Shown here one piece after another: positions 33,110 through 43,700 of a stretch of DNA of 64,000 nt (its first letter is position 1; every line of letters starts with the position of its first letter). Position numbers and translations under genes: made by a program. The notes beneath the pieces were generated by a model. The model was not told where the DNA came from. It did not search any database and saw nothing but the letters and a program-made list of their open reading frames with translations. Source of the DNA: Thiothrix litoralis (GTDB lineage Bacteria > Pseudomonadota > Gammaproteobacteria > Thiotrichales > Thiotrichaceae); NCBI RefSeq assembly GCF_017901135.1, contig NZ_CP072801.1, positions 186,001-250,000 on the forward strand, given 5' to 3'.

Positions 33110-36100
33110 GTGATAACGCGAGCATTTCCACTAACATCCGCTCAGCGTGAGATCTGGTTTGACCAGATGTTGCACCCCGATATACCGCTCTACAATGTCG
33201 GTGGGTATGTACAAATTCCGGGTAAATTGAACCCAACGTTGTTTGAGCAAGCGGTAAATTTGCTGGTACAACAGCATGAGGCGCTAAGGACTGTGCTGCT
33301 CGAAGCCACCGATGAAGAGGGTGTGCCATTGCAGGCATTTTTACCTGCATTGGTCGTGGATGTGACACTCAGGGATTTCACAACGGTGTCGAATCCGGCT
33401 AGTGAGGCTGTTGCATGGATGCAGGCGCGTTTGGAAGAGCCATTTGCGTTGACCCAACAGGCGATGTTCCGTTGTGATCTGTTGAAGTTGGCCGATGACG
33501 ATTATTATTGTCTACTCCAATACCACCATTTGATAACAGATGGTTGGGGGTTGGCTCTGTTAGCGCGTTCGTTGGCAGATATTTACTCGGCTTTGGTGGC
33601 GGGAGCGCTACCAGTAATGAGTAGCCCTTCATACGTCGAATTTATCCATAATGATCGAGCTTATGTAGAATCTTCAGCTTTTCAGCGCGATCGTGATTAC
33701 TGGTTAGCACAATACCCCACCGCACCCGAACGTTTATTAACCCCACGCAATACGGTTCGCCCTAATCCCCAGGGTATTCATGCGAGTGAATGCCAAGCAC
33801 TGCCTATGTCGCGGTCACTGTACCAGTCATTGGAAGGGCTGGCGCAGCAATGTGGGGTAACCGTTTTTCATGTCATGCTAGGGGTTTTATACGTCTATTT
33901 TGCCCGTACCTCGCAACAATATACTTTTGCAGTGGGCTTGCCTGTTCTCAACCGCTCGAATGCCCAGTTTAAACAAACAGCAGGATTGTTTGTTGGGATT
34001 AGCCCGATTTTACTGCGTAGTGAGGTGAACAGCAGTTTTGTTGAGCTAGTGCAGACAATCAATACGACGCTTAAAGGCGTTTACCGTCATCAGCGTTTTC
34101 CTGTCAGTGAAATCAGCCGTTTGGTTACTGCACAGCCTGGTGCTGGCGCATTGTTTGATGTGAATTTTTCCTTCCAGAAGTTGGATTATGAGGTGCGTTT
34201 TGCCGGTATTCCCGCCCAAAACACCCTGTTGTGGTCACGCTGGGAGCAAAGTCCGCTGGTGGTGCATGTACAGGATTTTCAAGGGCACGCAACGATCAAG
34301 CTGGATTTCGTCTACAACCTTGCCTACTTCGATGCAGCCGCTATAGCCAGCCTGCAAACACGCTTTATCAATCTGTTAGAAGCCGTTTTAACGCAGGCAG
34401 CACAGCCCTTGTGGCAATTGCCGCTCATGCCAAAGCAGGAACAACAGCAACTCCTGCAATGGAGTGGGGCAAGTACCAAGGTGGCCGTAGCTGACGGCTT
34501 GATCCCCCAACGGCTGGAAGCGCAGGCAGCAGCGACACCGGATGCGCTTGCTGTGGTGTGTGCAGCACATCACCTGACCTACCGCGAACTCAATACCCGC
34601 GCCAATCAAGTAGCGCATTATTTGCGTGGGAAAGGCATTGGCGCAGAAATGCCCGTGGGCTTGTCCATGCAGCGTTCTGTCGACATGCTGGTGGGGCTGT
34701 TGGGTATTTTGAAAGCGGGTGGGGTGTATTTACCGATTGACCCCGCTTACCCCGCCGAGCGCATCAGCTTTATGCTGGCACAGACGCAAGCCAGCGTGGT
34801 GCTGACCCAACAGAACATGGCGGAGGCCATGCGGGAACAACCTACCCACAATCCCAACGTGAGTATTCATGCTGGGCAGTTGGCGTACCTCATTTACACC
34901 TCCGGCTCGACCGGGCAGCCCAAAGGCGTGATGGTGGAACACGGTGCATTGGCCAGCCATACCCTGACGATGCAGCAGCATTACGCGCTGACGGCACAAG
35001 ACCGCGTGTTGCAATTTGCCTCCATGAGTTTCGATGTGGCGCTGGAGCAAATTCTGCCCGCGCTGATCAGTGGCGCTCAGGTGGTGATTGGGCAAGCGGA
35101 TTGGTCGCTGGATGTGAGCGTGAGTGACCTGCCCCCTGCTTATTTGCAGCAAGTGCTGGAGCATTGGGAAGCAGGGCAGTGGCAAGCTGTGCCGCCCAGC
35201 TTGCGTTTGCTGATTGTGGGTAATGATGTCGTGCCGCCCGAAATCGTCGTGTTGTGGCGCAAGTTAGGGTCGGCAGTGGGGCGTGACATTCGTTTGCTGA
35301 ATGCGTATGGCCCGACCGAAGCAACCATTACCGCTACCTGCCATGAACTGGCGAGTGACAGTGCAGACGCGCAACGTATTCCCATTGGTCAGCCGTTGCC
35401 GGGCAAAATCGTGTACGTGCTGGATGCGCAGTTACAACCTGTGCCTATCGGTGTGCCTGCTGAGTTGTATATCGGTGGCAATGGCTTGGCACGCGGCTAC
35501 TGGCAGCGTGATGATTTGACGGCGGAACGTTTCATTGCCAATCCATTCGGGGCGGGGCGTTTGTACCGCACGGGCGATTTGGCACGTTGGCTGCCGGATG
35601 GCACGTTGGAATTCATCGGGCGGGTCGATCATCAGGTCAAAATCCGGGGTTTCCGCATCGAACTGGGGGAAATCGAAACGCTGTTAACCCAACATCCGGC
35701 GATACAGGCAGCGGCGGTGTTGGCGCGTGAAGATACGCCGGGGCAAAAGCGGCTGGTGGCTTACTGGGTAAACAAGCCAGCGCAAACCCTGTCGGTGGCG
35801 GAGCTGACCACTTACCTGCAAGGCGTATTGCCTGCCTACATGATGCCAGCGGTGTGTGTATTGTTAGAGGTCATGCCGCACACGGCCAACGGCAAAATCA
35901 ACCGCAAAGCATTGCCTGCCCCAGCCATCAGTGCGGATAGCGATGCAGATACCTACGTTGCCCCCACGCAACCGCTACAGCAACAACTGGCAGACATCTG
36001 GGCGAGCGTGTTGGGGCGTACCACCGTCGGTATCCACGACAATTTCTTTGAACTGGGTGGCGATTCCATCCTCAGCCTGCAAGTGGTGGCACGCGCCCGG

Positions 36101-37597
36101 CAGCAGGGCTTGGTCTTCCAGCCCAAACAGCTCTTTCAGTACCAAACCATTGCCAAATTGGTCAACGTGGTGGAACTGTCAGGTGCCAGCCAATCGCAAG
36201 CCGAGCAAGGTTTAGTGACAGGTAGGGTAGAACTTGCCCCCATCCAGCACTGGTTTTTTGCCCAGGCGTTCACCGCTGCGCATCACCATAATCTGACGTT
36301 CCGTGCCGAAGTGCCTGCGACGCTCCAGCCGGAATGGCTGGCGGAAGCTTTGCGGCAGGTGAGTTTGCACCACGATGCCTTGCGTAGCCGCTTTAGCCGT
36401 GAGGGCGAGTCGTGGCAGCAAACCGTTGATACCTCAGTTGCCGATAACGCTGTGGAGGTGATTGATCTCGCGGCATTACCGGCTGAACAACAGCAAGCAC
36501 GCTGGCTCAGCGAGCGCATCCGCCTGCAAGCCAGCCTCAATCTGGAGACGGGTGAACTGCAACGGCTGGCACTGTTCCGCTTTGGCGCACACCAGCCCGC
36601 CCGCTTGTGTTGGGTCATCCATCATCTGGTGGTGGATGGTGTGTCGTGGCGGGTATTGCTGGAAGATTTGCAAACTGCTTGCCAGCAATTGCAACAAGGC
36701 CAGCCAGTCAAATTACCTGCCAAAACCCTGTCCTTTCAGGCATGGAACCGCTGGTTAGCGACGGTGGGTCTGCAACAAGCCCAAGCCGAATTACCGTATT
36801 GGCAGCAGGTGTGTGCAACCCCAATACCGGCCTTGCCGCTGGATTTCCCCGGCAATGACACGGCTAACACGGTGGCTTCACAAGCGCATGTGCTAAAACA
36901 GCTATCGGCAGCCGCCACCCGCACCTTGTTGCAAGCAGCACATCAGGCATACCACACACAGATCAATGACTTGTTGCTCACCGCCTTGCTGCAAGCCGTG
37001 GCTAAACAAACCGGGCAAACCTGTTTGCGGCTGGATACGGAAGGGCATGGGCGTGAACAACTTGATTTGTCACGTACCGTCGGTTGGTTTACCAGCCTTT
37101 ACCCGGTAGTGCTGACGTTGGCAGGGAGTGACCCCGCTACCGCCATTAAATCAGTCAAAGAACAGCTACGCGCCATCCCCAATCGTGGCATGGGTTACGG
37201 TGTATTGCGTTATGTGGGTAAAGCGCAAGGCTTGGAGAGGCAGGGTGCAGACCTGTGTTTCAACTATCTGGGGCAATTCGAGACAGCGGATGCCGCGCTG
37301 GATATGGATTCCAACCCGCACAGCCTGCAACAGCAACGCCCTTACGCGCTGGAAATCAATTGTTTGGTGCAGGATGGGCAGTTGCAGGTTGACTGGTCTT
37401 ACAGCACTGCGTTGCACCAGCCCGCCCGCGTTGAAACCTTGGCGGCTGCGTTCATGGCAGCCTTGCAAGCTTTGCTGACGCATTGCCAAGACCCACAAGC
37501 CGGTGGTTACACCAGCAGCGATTTTGCCCAAGCCAAACTCAAACAGAACCAACTGGATCAGTTGCTGAACCGGATCAAGGTCGGCAAAAGGAAATGA
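33110..37597 (+). CDS. Nonribosomal peptide synthetase, module 1 (C-A-T-E)
   Basis: 1495 aa, GTG start with AGAGG 9 nt upstream. Condensation domain about 1-450 (YHHLITDGWG, HHxxxDG). Adenylation about 470-955 (LIYTSGSTGQPKGV, NAYGPTEAT, NGKINRKALP). Carrier about 960-1040 (ELGGDSILS, phosphopantetheine Ser about 985). Epimerisation about 1045-1490 (HHLVVDGVSWR, RTVGWFT, NRGMGYGVLRY). A first condensation domain at the very start of the line implies an acyl or aryl N-cap. Pocket residues read D-V-E-D-I-G-A-I-T-K; two acids suggest a basic amino acid, but this is tentative. The monomer would be converted to the D form. Confidence 0.93.
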   Translation: MITRAFPLTSAQREIWFDQMLHPDIPLYNVGGYVQIPGKLNPTLFEQAVNLLVQQHEALRTVLLEATDEEGVPLQAFLPALVVDVTLRDFTTVSNPASEAVAWMQARLEEPFALTQQAMFRCDLLKLADDDYYCLLQYHHLITDGWGLALLARSLADIYSALVAGALPVMSSPSYVEFIHNDRAYVESSAFQRDRDYWLAQYPTAPERLLTPRNTVRPNPQGIHASECQALPMSRSLYQSLEGLAQQCGVTVFHVMLGVLYVYFARTSQQYTFAVGLPVLNRSNAQFKQTAGLFVGISPILLRSEVNSSFVELVQTINTTLKGVYRHQRFPVSEISRLVTAQPGAGALFDVNFSFQKLDYEVRFAGIPAQNTLLWSRWEQSPLVVHVQDFQGHATIKLDFVYNLAYFDAAAIASLQTRFINLLEAVLTQAAQPLWQLPLMPKQEQQQLLQWSGASTKVAVADGLIPQRLEAQAAATPDALAVVCAAHHLTYRELNTRANQVAHYLRGKGIGAEMPVGLSMQRSVDMLVGLLGILKAGGVYLPIDPAYPAERISFMLAQTQASVVLTQQNMAEAMREQPTHNPNVSIHAGQLAYLIYTSGSTGQPKGVMVEHGALASHTLTMQQHYALTAQDRVLQFASMSFDVALEQILPALISGAQVVIGQADWSLDVSVSDLPPAYLQQVLEHWEAGQWQAVPPSLRLLIVGNDVVPPEIVVLWRKLGSAVGRDIRLLNAYGPTEATITATCHELASDSADAQRIPIGQPLPGKIVYVLDAQLQPVPIGVPAELYIGGNGLARGYWQRDDLTAERFIANPFGAGRLYRTGDLARWLPDGTLEFIGRVDHQVKIRGFRIELGEIETLLTQHPAIQAAAVLAREDTPGQKRLVAYWVNKPAQTLSVAELTTYLQGVLPAYMMPAVCVLLEVMPHTANGKINRKALPAPAISADSDADTYVAPTQPLQQQLADIWASVLGRTTVGIHDNFFELGGDSILSLQVVARARQQGLVFQPKQLFQYQTIAKLVNVVELSGASQSQAEQGLVTGRVELAPIQHWFFAQAFTAAHHHNLTFRAEVPATLQPEWLAEALRQVSLHHDALRSRFSREGESWQQTVDTSVADNAVEVIDLAALPAEQQQARWLSERIRLQASLNLETGELQRLALFRFGAHQPARLCWVIHHLVVDGVSWRVLLEDLQTACQQLQQGQPVKLPAKTLSFQAWNRWLATVGLQQAQAELPYWQQVCATPIPALPLDFPGNDTANTVASQAHVLKQLSAAATRTLLQAAHQAYHTQINDLLLTALLQAVAKQTGQTCLRLDTEGHGREQLDLSRTVGWFTSLYPVVLTLAGSDPATAIKSVKEQLRAIPNRGMGYGVLRYVGKAQGLERQGADLCFNYLGQFETADAALDMDSNPHSLQQQRPYALEINCLVQDGQLQVDWSYSTALHQPARVETLAAAFMAALQALLTHCQDPQAGGYTSSDFAQAKLKQNQLDQLLNRIKVGKRK

Positions 37598-40500
37598 CCA
37601 TGCAGGACAATCTGGAAAACATCTACGAACTGACGCCGTTACAACAGGGTTTGCTGATCGAAACCCTGAGCAAACCGGATACCGATGCGTACACCATCCA
37701 ATTCATTCTCACGCTGGATGCGGCGCAGTTGAATGGCGCTGCTTGGCAACGCGCTTGGCAAGCTGTTTTAGGTCGCCATGCGGTATTGCGCTCGGCGTTC
37801 TATTGGCAAGACCTCGATAAGCCGGTGCAGGTAGTATTGCGTGACGTGGCGTTACCGTGGGAAGAACACGATTGGCGCGGTCATGCTGAGGTTACCCAGT
37901 GGGCGACTTGGCAGGAAGCTGACCTGAAACAGCCGTTTGCGCTGGATGAAGCCCCCTTGTTTCGCTGCACCCTGATCCGCTCAGATAATGAAACTTGCCG
38001 CTTTGTGTGGACAGTCCACCACTTGATCAATGACGGTTGGAGTTACCCGATTCTGCTGAATGAAGTGCTGAGCTTTTATCAGGCAGAAGTGACGGGCAAA
38101 CCGTTGGCTTTGCCTATGCCCCGCCCATTCGTGGATTACATCGACTGGCTGCAACAGCAGGACATGGCGCAAGCAGAGCACTTTTGGCGCGAACAGTTGG
38201 GTGGATTTACTGAAACAACTCCGCTAGGCGCCAGCAAACCGACCGCTACCGGTCAAGCCGCTTACCAGACGCAACACTTGCTGCTGTCACCTGAGCAGAC
38301 GCAACAGTTGCGTACCTTTGCCCAACAACACCGCTTGACCTTGAATACCTTGCTGCAAGGCGCGTGGGCAGTGTTGCTGGCACGTTACGGCGCGGGTGAT
38401 GATGTGGTATTCGGTGGGATTGTATCCGGGCGGCCTGCAACCCTGCCGGGGGTAGAGGCAATGGTGGGCATGTTCACCAATACCGTGCCTGTGCGCATCA
38501 AGCTTGCACAGAATGCTAGGTTGTTGACGTGGTTGCAAACCCTTCAGCAACAACAACTTGACTGTGAGCAATATGCGCATTGTTCCTTGATGGATATTCA
38601 GGGCTGGAGTGATGTACCGCGTGGTTCACCGCTGTTTGCAAGCATTTTTGCCTACGAAAATTACCCGCTACAAGCCGATTGGGAATCCTTGGGGCTGATC
38701 AAGGCAATGAACGCGGTGGAACGTGTGCCGTATCCGTTGAGTTTTGTCGCCATGCTGCGCGGGGTTATGGAACTGCATGTGCATTTTGATGCAACCCGCT
38801 TTGCTCCGGTACTGATTACCCGGCTGTTAGGGCATTTGCAAACCTTGCTGGCGGGCATGGTGGTGGATACCGATACACGGGTACAGGATTTACCCTTACT
38901 GACGGCAGCGGAACAACAGGATGTGCTGGAAAACCTCACGGCAACAGCACAGGCTTTCCCACCGGCGGGTGGCATCCATGAGCTGTTTGAAGCACAGGTG
39001 GCACGTACTCCAGCAACGCTAGCACTCGAATATGAGGGTCAGGCATTCAGTTATCAGGCATTGAATGCGCAAGCTAACCAGTTAGCGGTGTATTTGCGCG
39101 GGCAGGGTATCCAGCCGGATAGGCCGGTTGCCATTTGCCTGCCACGTTCCCCGCCACTGGTGATCAGTGTATTGGGTATTTTGAAAGCCGGTGGTGCGTG
39201 TTTGCCGCTTGACCCTGCTTACCCCGCCGAGCGTTTGCACTACATGCTGGACCATAGTGGGGTAACACTACTGTTGACCACCCCGGCGTTGCAGGCGCAA
39301 TTGCCCGTTACGGCGGGGATGCAGGTTTTTACCGGGTGGGATGTGTTGGCGACTTTACCCAGCGACAACCTGCCTTGCCAGACACAGCCGCAGCATTTGG
39401 CGTATTGCCTGTATACCTCCGGGTCGACCGGGCAACCCAAAGGCGTGGGGATGCCGCACCGTGCCATGCTCAATTTGACGCAGTGGCAGCAAGCGGATGC
39501 ACGTTTGGGGCAAGCTGCCCGCACCTTGCAATTTTCGCCGATCAGCTTTGATGTGTCGTTTCAGGAAATTTTCACGACCTTGTGCAGTGGTGGCACGCTG
39601 GTGTTGGTTCCTGAGGAATTGCGCCGCGATGCTGCCGCCTTATTGCGTTTCCTTGAGACCCAGCAGGTGGAACGTTTATTCCTGCCGTTTGTGGCGTTAC
39701 AGCAATTGGCTGACGTGGCCATGGGCGGGATGCCGTCATCCTTACGTGATGTGGTGACGGCTGGCGAACAATTGCGCCTGACGGATGCGCTGGCAGCGTG
39801 GTTCAAAGGTACTGCTTGCGCTTTACACAACCATTATGGCCCCACCGAAACCCATGTGGTGACGGCTTATACCTTGCAAGGCGAGGTGGAACAATGGCCT
39901 GCTTTGCCGCCAATTGGCAAGCCGATTGCTAATACCCGTCTGTACTTGCTGGATCGGCAGGGTGAGCCAGTCGCACGGGGTATTCCGGGCGAACTGTATG
40001 TAGCGGGTAATTGTTTGGCACAGGGGTATGTGAACCGCCCTGAATTGACCGCCGAACGTTTTCTGCCTAACCCGTTTGGGGAAGGGCTGTTGTATCGCAC
40101 AGGTGATCTGGCGTACTGGCGAGAAGACGGCAATTTGGCATTTCTGGGGCGTGCCGATACCCAAATCAAGATTCGCGGTTTCCGTATCGAGCCGGGTGAA
40201 ATCGAGTCGCTACTCAACCAGCATTCGGCGGTGAAAGAAGGCGCAGTGGGGGTGCAGGAAGCGTATCTGGGCGACAAACGCTTGGTAGCTTACGTTGTGC
40301 CGAAAAGTGCTGATAGTGCCAACCTTGAGGTGAGTGTGAGCCATTTCTTGCAGGAAAAGCTGCCGGATTATATGGTTCCTGCCGCTGTGATGGTGCTGGA
40401 GGCTTTCCCGCTGATGCCGAGTGGTAAACTCGACCGCAAGGCCTTGCCCGTGCCAACGTGGGGTTCAGCAACATTAGCTGCGCAAGCTTTGCCTTCTACT

Positions 40501-40782
40501 CCGACCGAACAGCAGATTGCCGAGAGTTGGCAAGAAGTGTTAGGGCTGGAAGCTGTTGGTATCCACGACAGTTTCTTTGCGCTTGGCGGACATTCGTTGC
40601 TGGTAACGCAGGTGATTTCACGCTTAAGCCAAGCCTTTGGGCTGGATGTGCCATTTCATTACCTGTTTGAACACCCGACAGTGGCTGGGCTGGCAGTGCA
40701 GATCGACACCTTGCTACGCACGCAGGCATTGATGCTGGATGACGCCGATGGGTTGGATGGCGAGGAGCTGGAACAGCTTTGA
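37594..40782 (+). CDS. Nonribosomal peptide synthetase, module 2 (C-A-T), proline-type
   Basis: 1062 aa. The ATG overlaps the module 1 stop (ATGA), so translation is coupled. Condensation about 10-445 (VHHLINDGWSY), expected to accept a D-residue donor. Adenylation about 460-960 (CLYTSGSTGQPKGVG, NHYGPTETH, SGKLDRKALP). Carrier with LGGHSLL near 1000. Pocket residues D-V-Q-F-V-A-H-V-V-K are one or two conservative changes from the proline code D-V-Q-L-I-A-H-V-V-K, so Pro is predicted with fair confidence. The acidic C-terminus (DDADGLDGEELEQL) looks like a docking tail for the next protein. Confidence 0.93.
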   Translation: MTMQDNLENIYELTPLQQGLLIETLSKPDTDAYTIQFILTLDAAQLNGAAWQRAWQAVLGRHAVLRSAFYWQDLDKPVQVVLRDVALPWEEHDWRGHAEVTQWATWQEADLKQPFALDEAPLFRCTLIRSDNETCRFVWTVHHLINDGWSYPILLNEVLSFYQAEVTGKPLALPMPRPFVDYIDWLQQQDMAQAEHFWREQLGGFTETTPLGASKPTATGQAAYQTQHLLLSPEQTQQLRTFAQQHRLTLNTLLQGAWAVLLARYGAGDDVVFGGIVSGRPATLPGVEAMVGMFTNTVPVRIKLAQNARLLTWLQTLQQQQLDCEQYAHCSLMDIQGWSDVPRGSPLFASIFAYENYPLQADWESLGLIKAMNAVERVPYPLSFVAMLRGVMELHVHFDATRFAPVLITRLLGHLQTLLAGMVVDTDTRVQDLPLLTAAEQQDVLENLTATAQAFPPAGGIHELFEAQVARTPATLALEYEGQAFSYQALNAQANQLAVYLRGQGIQPDRPVAICLPRSPPLVISVLGILKAGGACLPLDPAYPAERLHYMLDHSGVTLLLTTPALQAQLPVTAGMQVFTGWDVLATLPSDNLPCQTQPQHLAYCLYTSGSTGQPKGVGMPHRAMLNLTQWQQADARLGQAARTLQFSPISFDVSFQEIFTTLCSGGTLVLVPEELRRDAAALLRFLETQQVERLFLPFVALQQLADVAMGGMPSSLRDVVTAGEQLRLTDALAAWFKGTACALHNHYGPTETHVVTAYTLQGEVEQWPALPPIGKPIANTRLYLLDRQGEPVARGIPGELYVAGNCLAQGYVNRPELTAERFLPNPFGEGLLYRTGDLAYWREDGNLAFLGRADTQIKIRGFRIEPGEIESLLNQHSAVKEGAVGVQEAYLGDKRLVAYVVPKSADSANLEVSVSHFLQEKLPDYMVPAAVMVLEAFPLMPSGKLDRKALPVPTWGSATLAAQALPSTPTEQQIAESWQEVLGLEAVGIHDSFFALGGHSLLVTQVISRLSQAFGLDVPFHYLFEHPTVAGLAVQIDTLLRTQALMLDDADGLDGEELEQL

Positions 40783-43700
40783 AAACGGTTCAGGCATTGC
40801 TGGATGAAGTCCAAGCCTTAGGTATCAAATTCCGCTTGGAAGGTGACAAGCTGGGTGTCAAAGCCGCCAAAGGCGTGTTGACGGATGCCTTACGCCGTGA
40901 ATTGTCTGCCCGCAAGGCCGAGATCATGGCGTATTTGCAGCCGTTACAAGCCCCAGCCGCTGCGGCAATTATTCCAGTGGTAACACGAAACCAACCCTTG
41001 CCGCTATCATTTTCCCAGCAACGTTTGTGGTTGTTACACCAGTTGGCTGACCAGAAACAGGTCTACAACATTCCCTGTATCTGGCGTTTGCAGGGGGCGT
41101 TAGCGTTTGCTGCGTTGGAAACCAGCCTGAACCAGATCATTACCCGCCATGAAAATCTGCGCACGGTCTTCGTCGAGCGTGACGGCACATTGGTGCAAAA
41201 GATTTTGCCGACCCTGACGCTGACATTGGGATTATTGGCAGTGGACGGTGCTTCCTCTGAACAGCTTGATGCGCATGTCCGGCGGCTGATTGATTACCCG
41301 TTTACGCTGGAACGTGAACCGTTATTACAGGCAACCTTGTTGCGGGTGGCGGCGCAAGAACACTTGCTGGTGCTGAACCTGCATCACATTATTGCCGATG
41401 GTTGGTCATTGGATGTGTTGGTGTCCGAACTGGCAACGTTGTATACCGCTGATGTGCAAGGGCAAACACCTGCTTTGCCTACTTTGCCGATCCAGTATGC
41501 TGATTTTGCCCACTGGCAGCGTCAGGCCATGCAGCAAGGTGACTACGCCCGGCAATTGGATTACTGGCAGCAACAACTGGCGGATGCGCCCGCCTTACTG
41601 AATTTGGCGGCGGATCGCGCCCGTCCTCCACAGCAACGTTCCAAAGGCGCGGTCTACGAGGCGATGTTGCCAGAAGGGTTAGTTGCACAACTCAAAACGC
41701 TGGCGATGCAAACCGATACCACCCTGTTCATGGTGTTACAGGCTGCGTTTGCGGTATTGCTGGCGCGGTATTCGGGGCAAGATGACATCCTGCTGGGTTC
41801 ACCGATTGCCAACCGCAACCGGCTGGAAACCGAAGGCTTGATTGGCTGTTTCATCAATACACTGGTGTTGCGTACCCGCTTGGAAGGCAACCCAACGTTC
41901 AGGGAATTGCTGGCACAGGTGCGCAAAACCACGCTGGATGCTTACCAGCATCAGGATTTGCCCTTTGATGTGCTGGTGGAAACTTTGCACCCGGAACGTA
42001 CCACCAGCCATTCGCCGCTGTTCCAGGTCATGCTGGTCTTACAGAATACCCGTGCGGAAACTTTGCAATTGCTCGGTTTGACGGCCTCCCTGTTGCCTGC
42101 GCCGAGTGATGTATCGGCTTTCGACCTGACCTTATCCTTGCAGGAAACCCCGGATGGGTTGGTGGGGGTATGGGAATACGCCACCGCGCTGTTTGATACG
42201 AGCACCATTAAGCGCATGGTGGCGCATTGGCAAGTGTTGCTGACGGGTGTGGTGGATAATCCGCAGCTAGCCGTGGCGGCATTACCCTTGCTGACAGCCG
42301 CAGAACAACAGCTTGTCTTGCATGACTGGAATGCTACCGCGACGGCTTACCCGCGTGAGGTGTGTTTGCACGAATTGTTTGCCCAGCAAGCCGCACAAAC
42401 CCCCGATGCACCTGCCGTCCTCTGTACCGGGCAGTCGCTCAGCTATCGAGAACTGAATGCTCAGGCGAATGCTCTGGCGTTTACCTTGCTGCAACAGGGC
42501 GTACAGCCGGATGACTTGATCGGAGTCTGTGTCGAGCGTTCACTGGAAACCAGTATTGCCGTGTTGGGCGTATTGAAAGCCGGGGCTGCTTATCTGCCGC
42601 TCGACCCGAATTATCCGCCAGAACGCATCAGCTACATGCTGGATCACGCCAAGGTCAAGGTCTTGCTGACGCAAAGCCCGTTGGCGCAACGTTTTACCCA
42701 ATACCATGATTTGCAAGTGCTGTGTTTGGATCCGCTTGAGCTGGCTGCTACCTCGCTGGATTGCCCTGAACCCTATACGGCTGTGGATGCGGAGCATTTG
42801 GCCTATGTGATTTATACCTCTGGTTCTACGGGGCTACCCAAGGGCGTGATGATTCCGCACCGCGCCTTGGTCAACCGGGCGCTGGCATTGGCGGATAGCT
42901 ACACCTTAAACCCCCAAGATCGGGTGTTGCAGTTTGCGGCGTTCAGTTTTGATGTGGCGGCGGAAGAGATGTTTCCGACGTGGTTACGCGGTGGTTGCGT
43001 GGTCGTTGCGCCGCGAGATTGCACCCAGTCGGTGGCGGAACTGGTGAGGTTTGTCGGGCAGGAACAGGTCAGCATCCTTAACCTGCCTGCGCCGTACTGG
43101 CATGAATGGGTCGTACAACTGGCGAATCATGCGGTGCCGGAGAGTGTGCGGTTGGTGGTGGCAGGCAGCGACAAGGTATTAAAAGCACGGCTGAAACGCT
43201 GGCAACAACACACCGGCGGACGTGTCCCTGTGTACTGCGGTTACGGCCCGACCGAAACGACGATTACCGCGACGCTGTACACTGGGCAGGATACCAAGGT
43301 TGGGCTGACCGACAGTGTACTGATCGGGCGACCTTTGCCGGATACACAAACCTATATTCTTGATCGCCACCGGCAACCCGTTCCTGTGGGTGTGCCGGGT
43401 GAATTGCATATCGGTGGCATTGCACTGGCTCGCGGTTATTTGCACCGTGACGATTTGACGGCGGAAACTTTCATTGCCAATCCGTTCGTAGCAGAGGCTG
43501 GCAGCCGTTTGTACAAAACGGGCGATTTGGTGCGCTATTTGCCGGATGGCACTATCGAATTTCTGGGGCGGATTGACGAACAGGTGAAAATTCGTGGTTT
43601 CCGCATCGAGTTAGGGGAAATTGCAGCGGTGTTACAGCAACACCCGGCGGTACAGGAAGCCGTGGTACTGGCAAAAGACAAAGCCTCAGGGCACAAGTAT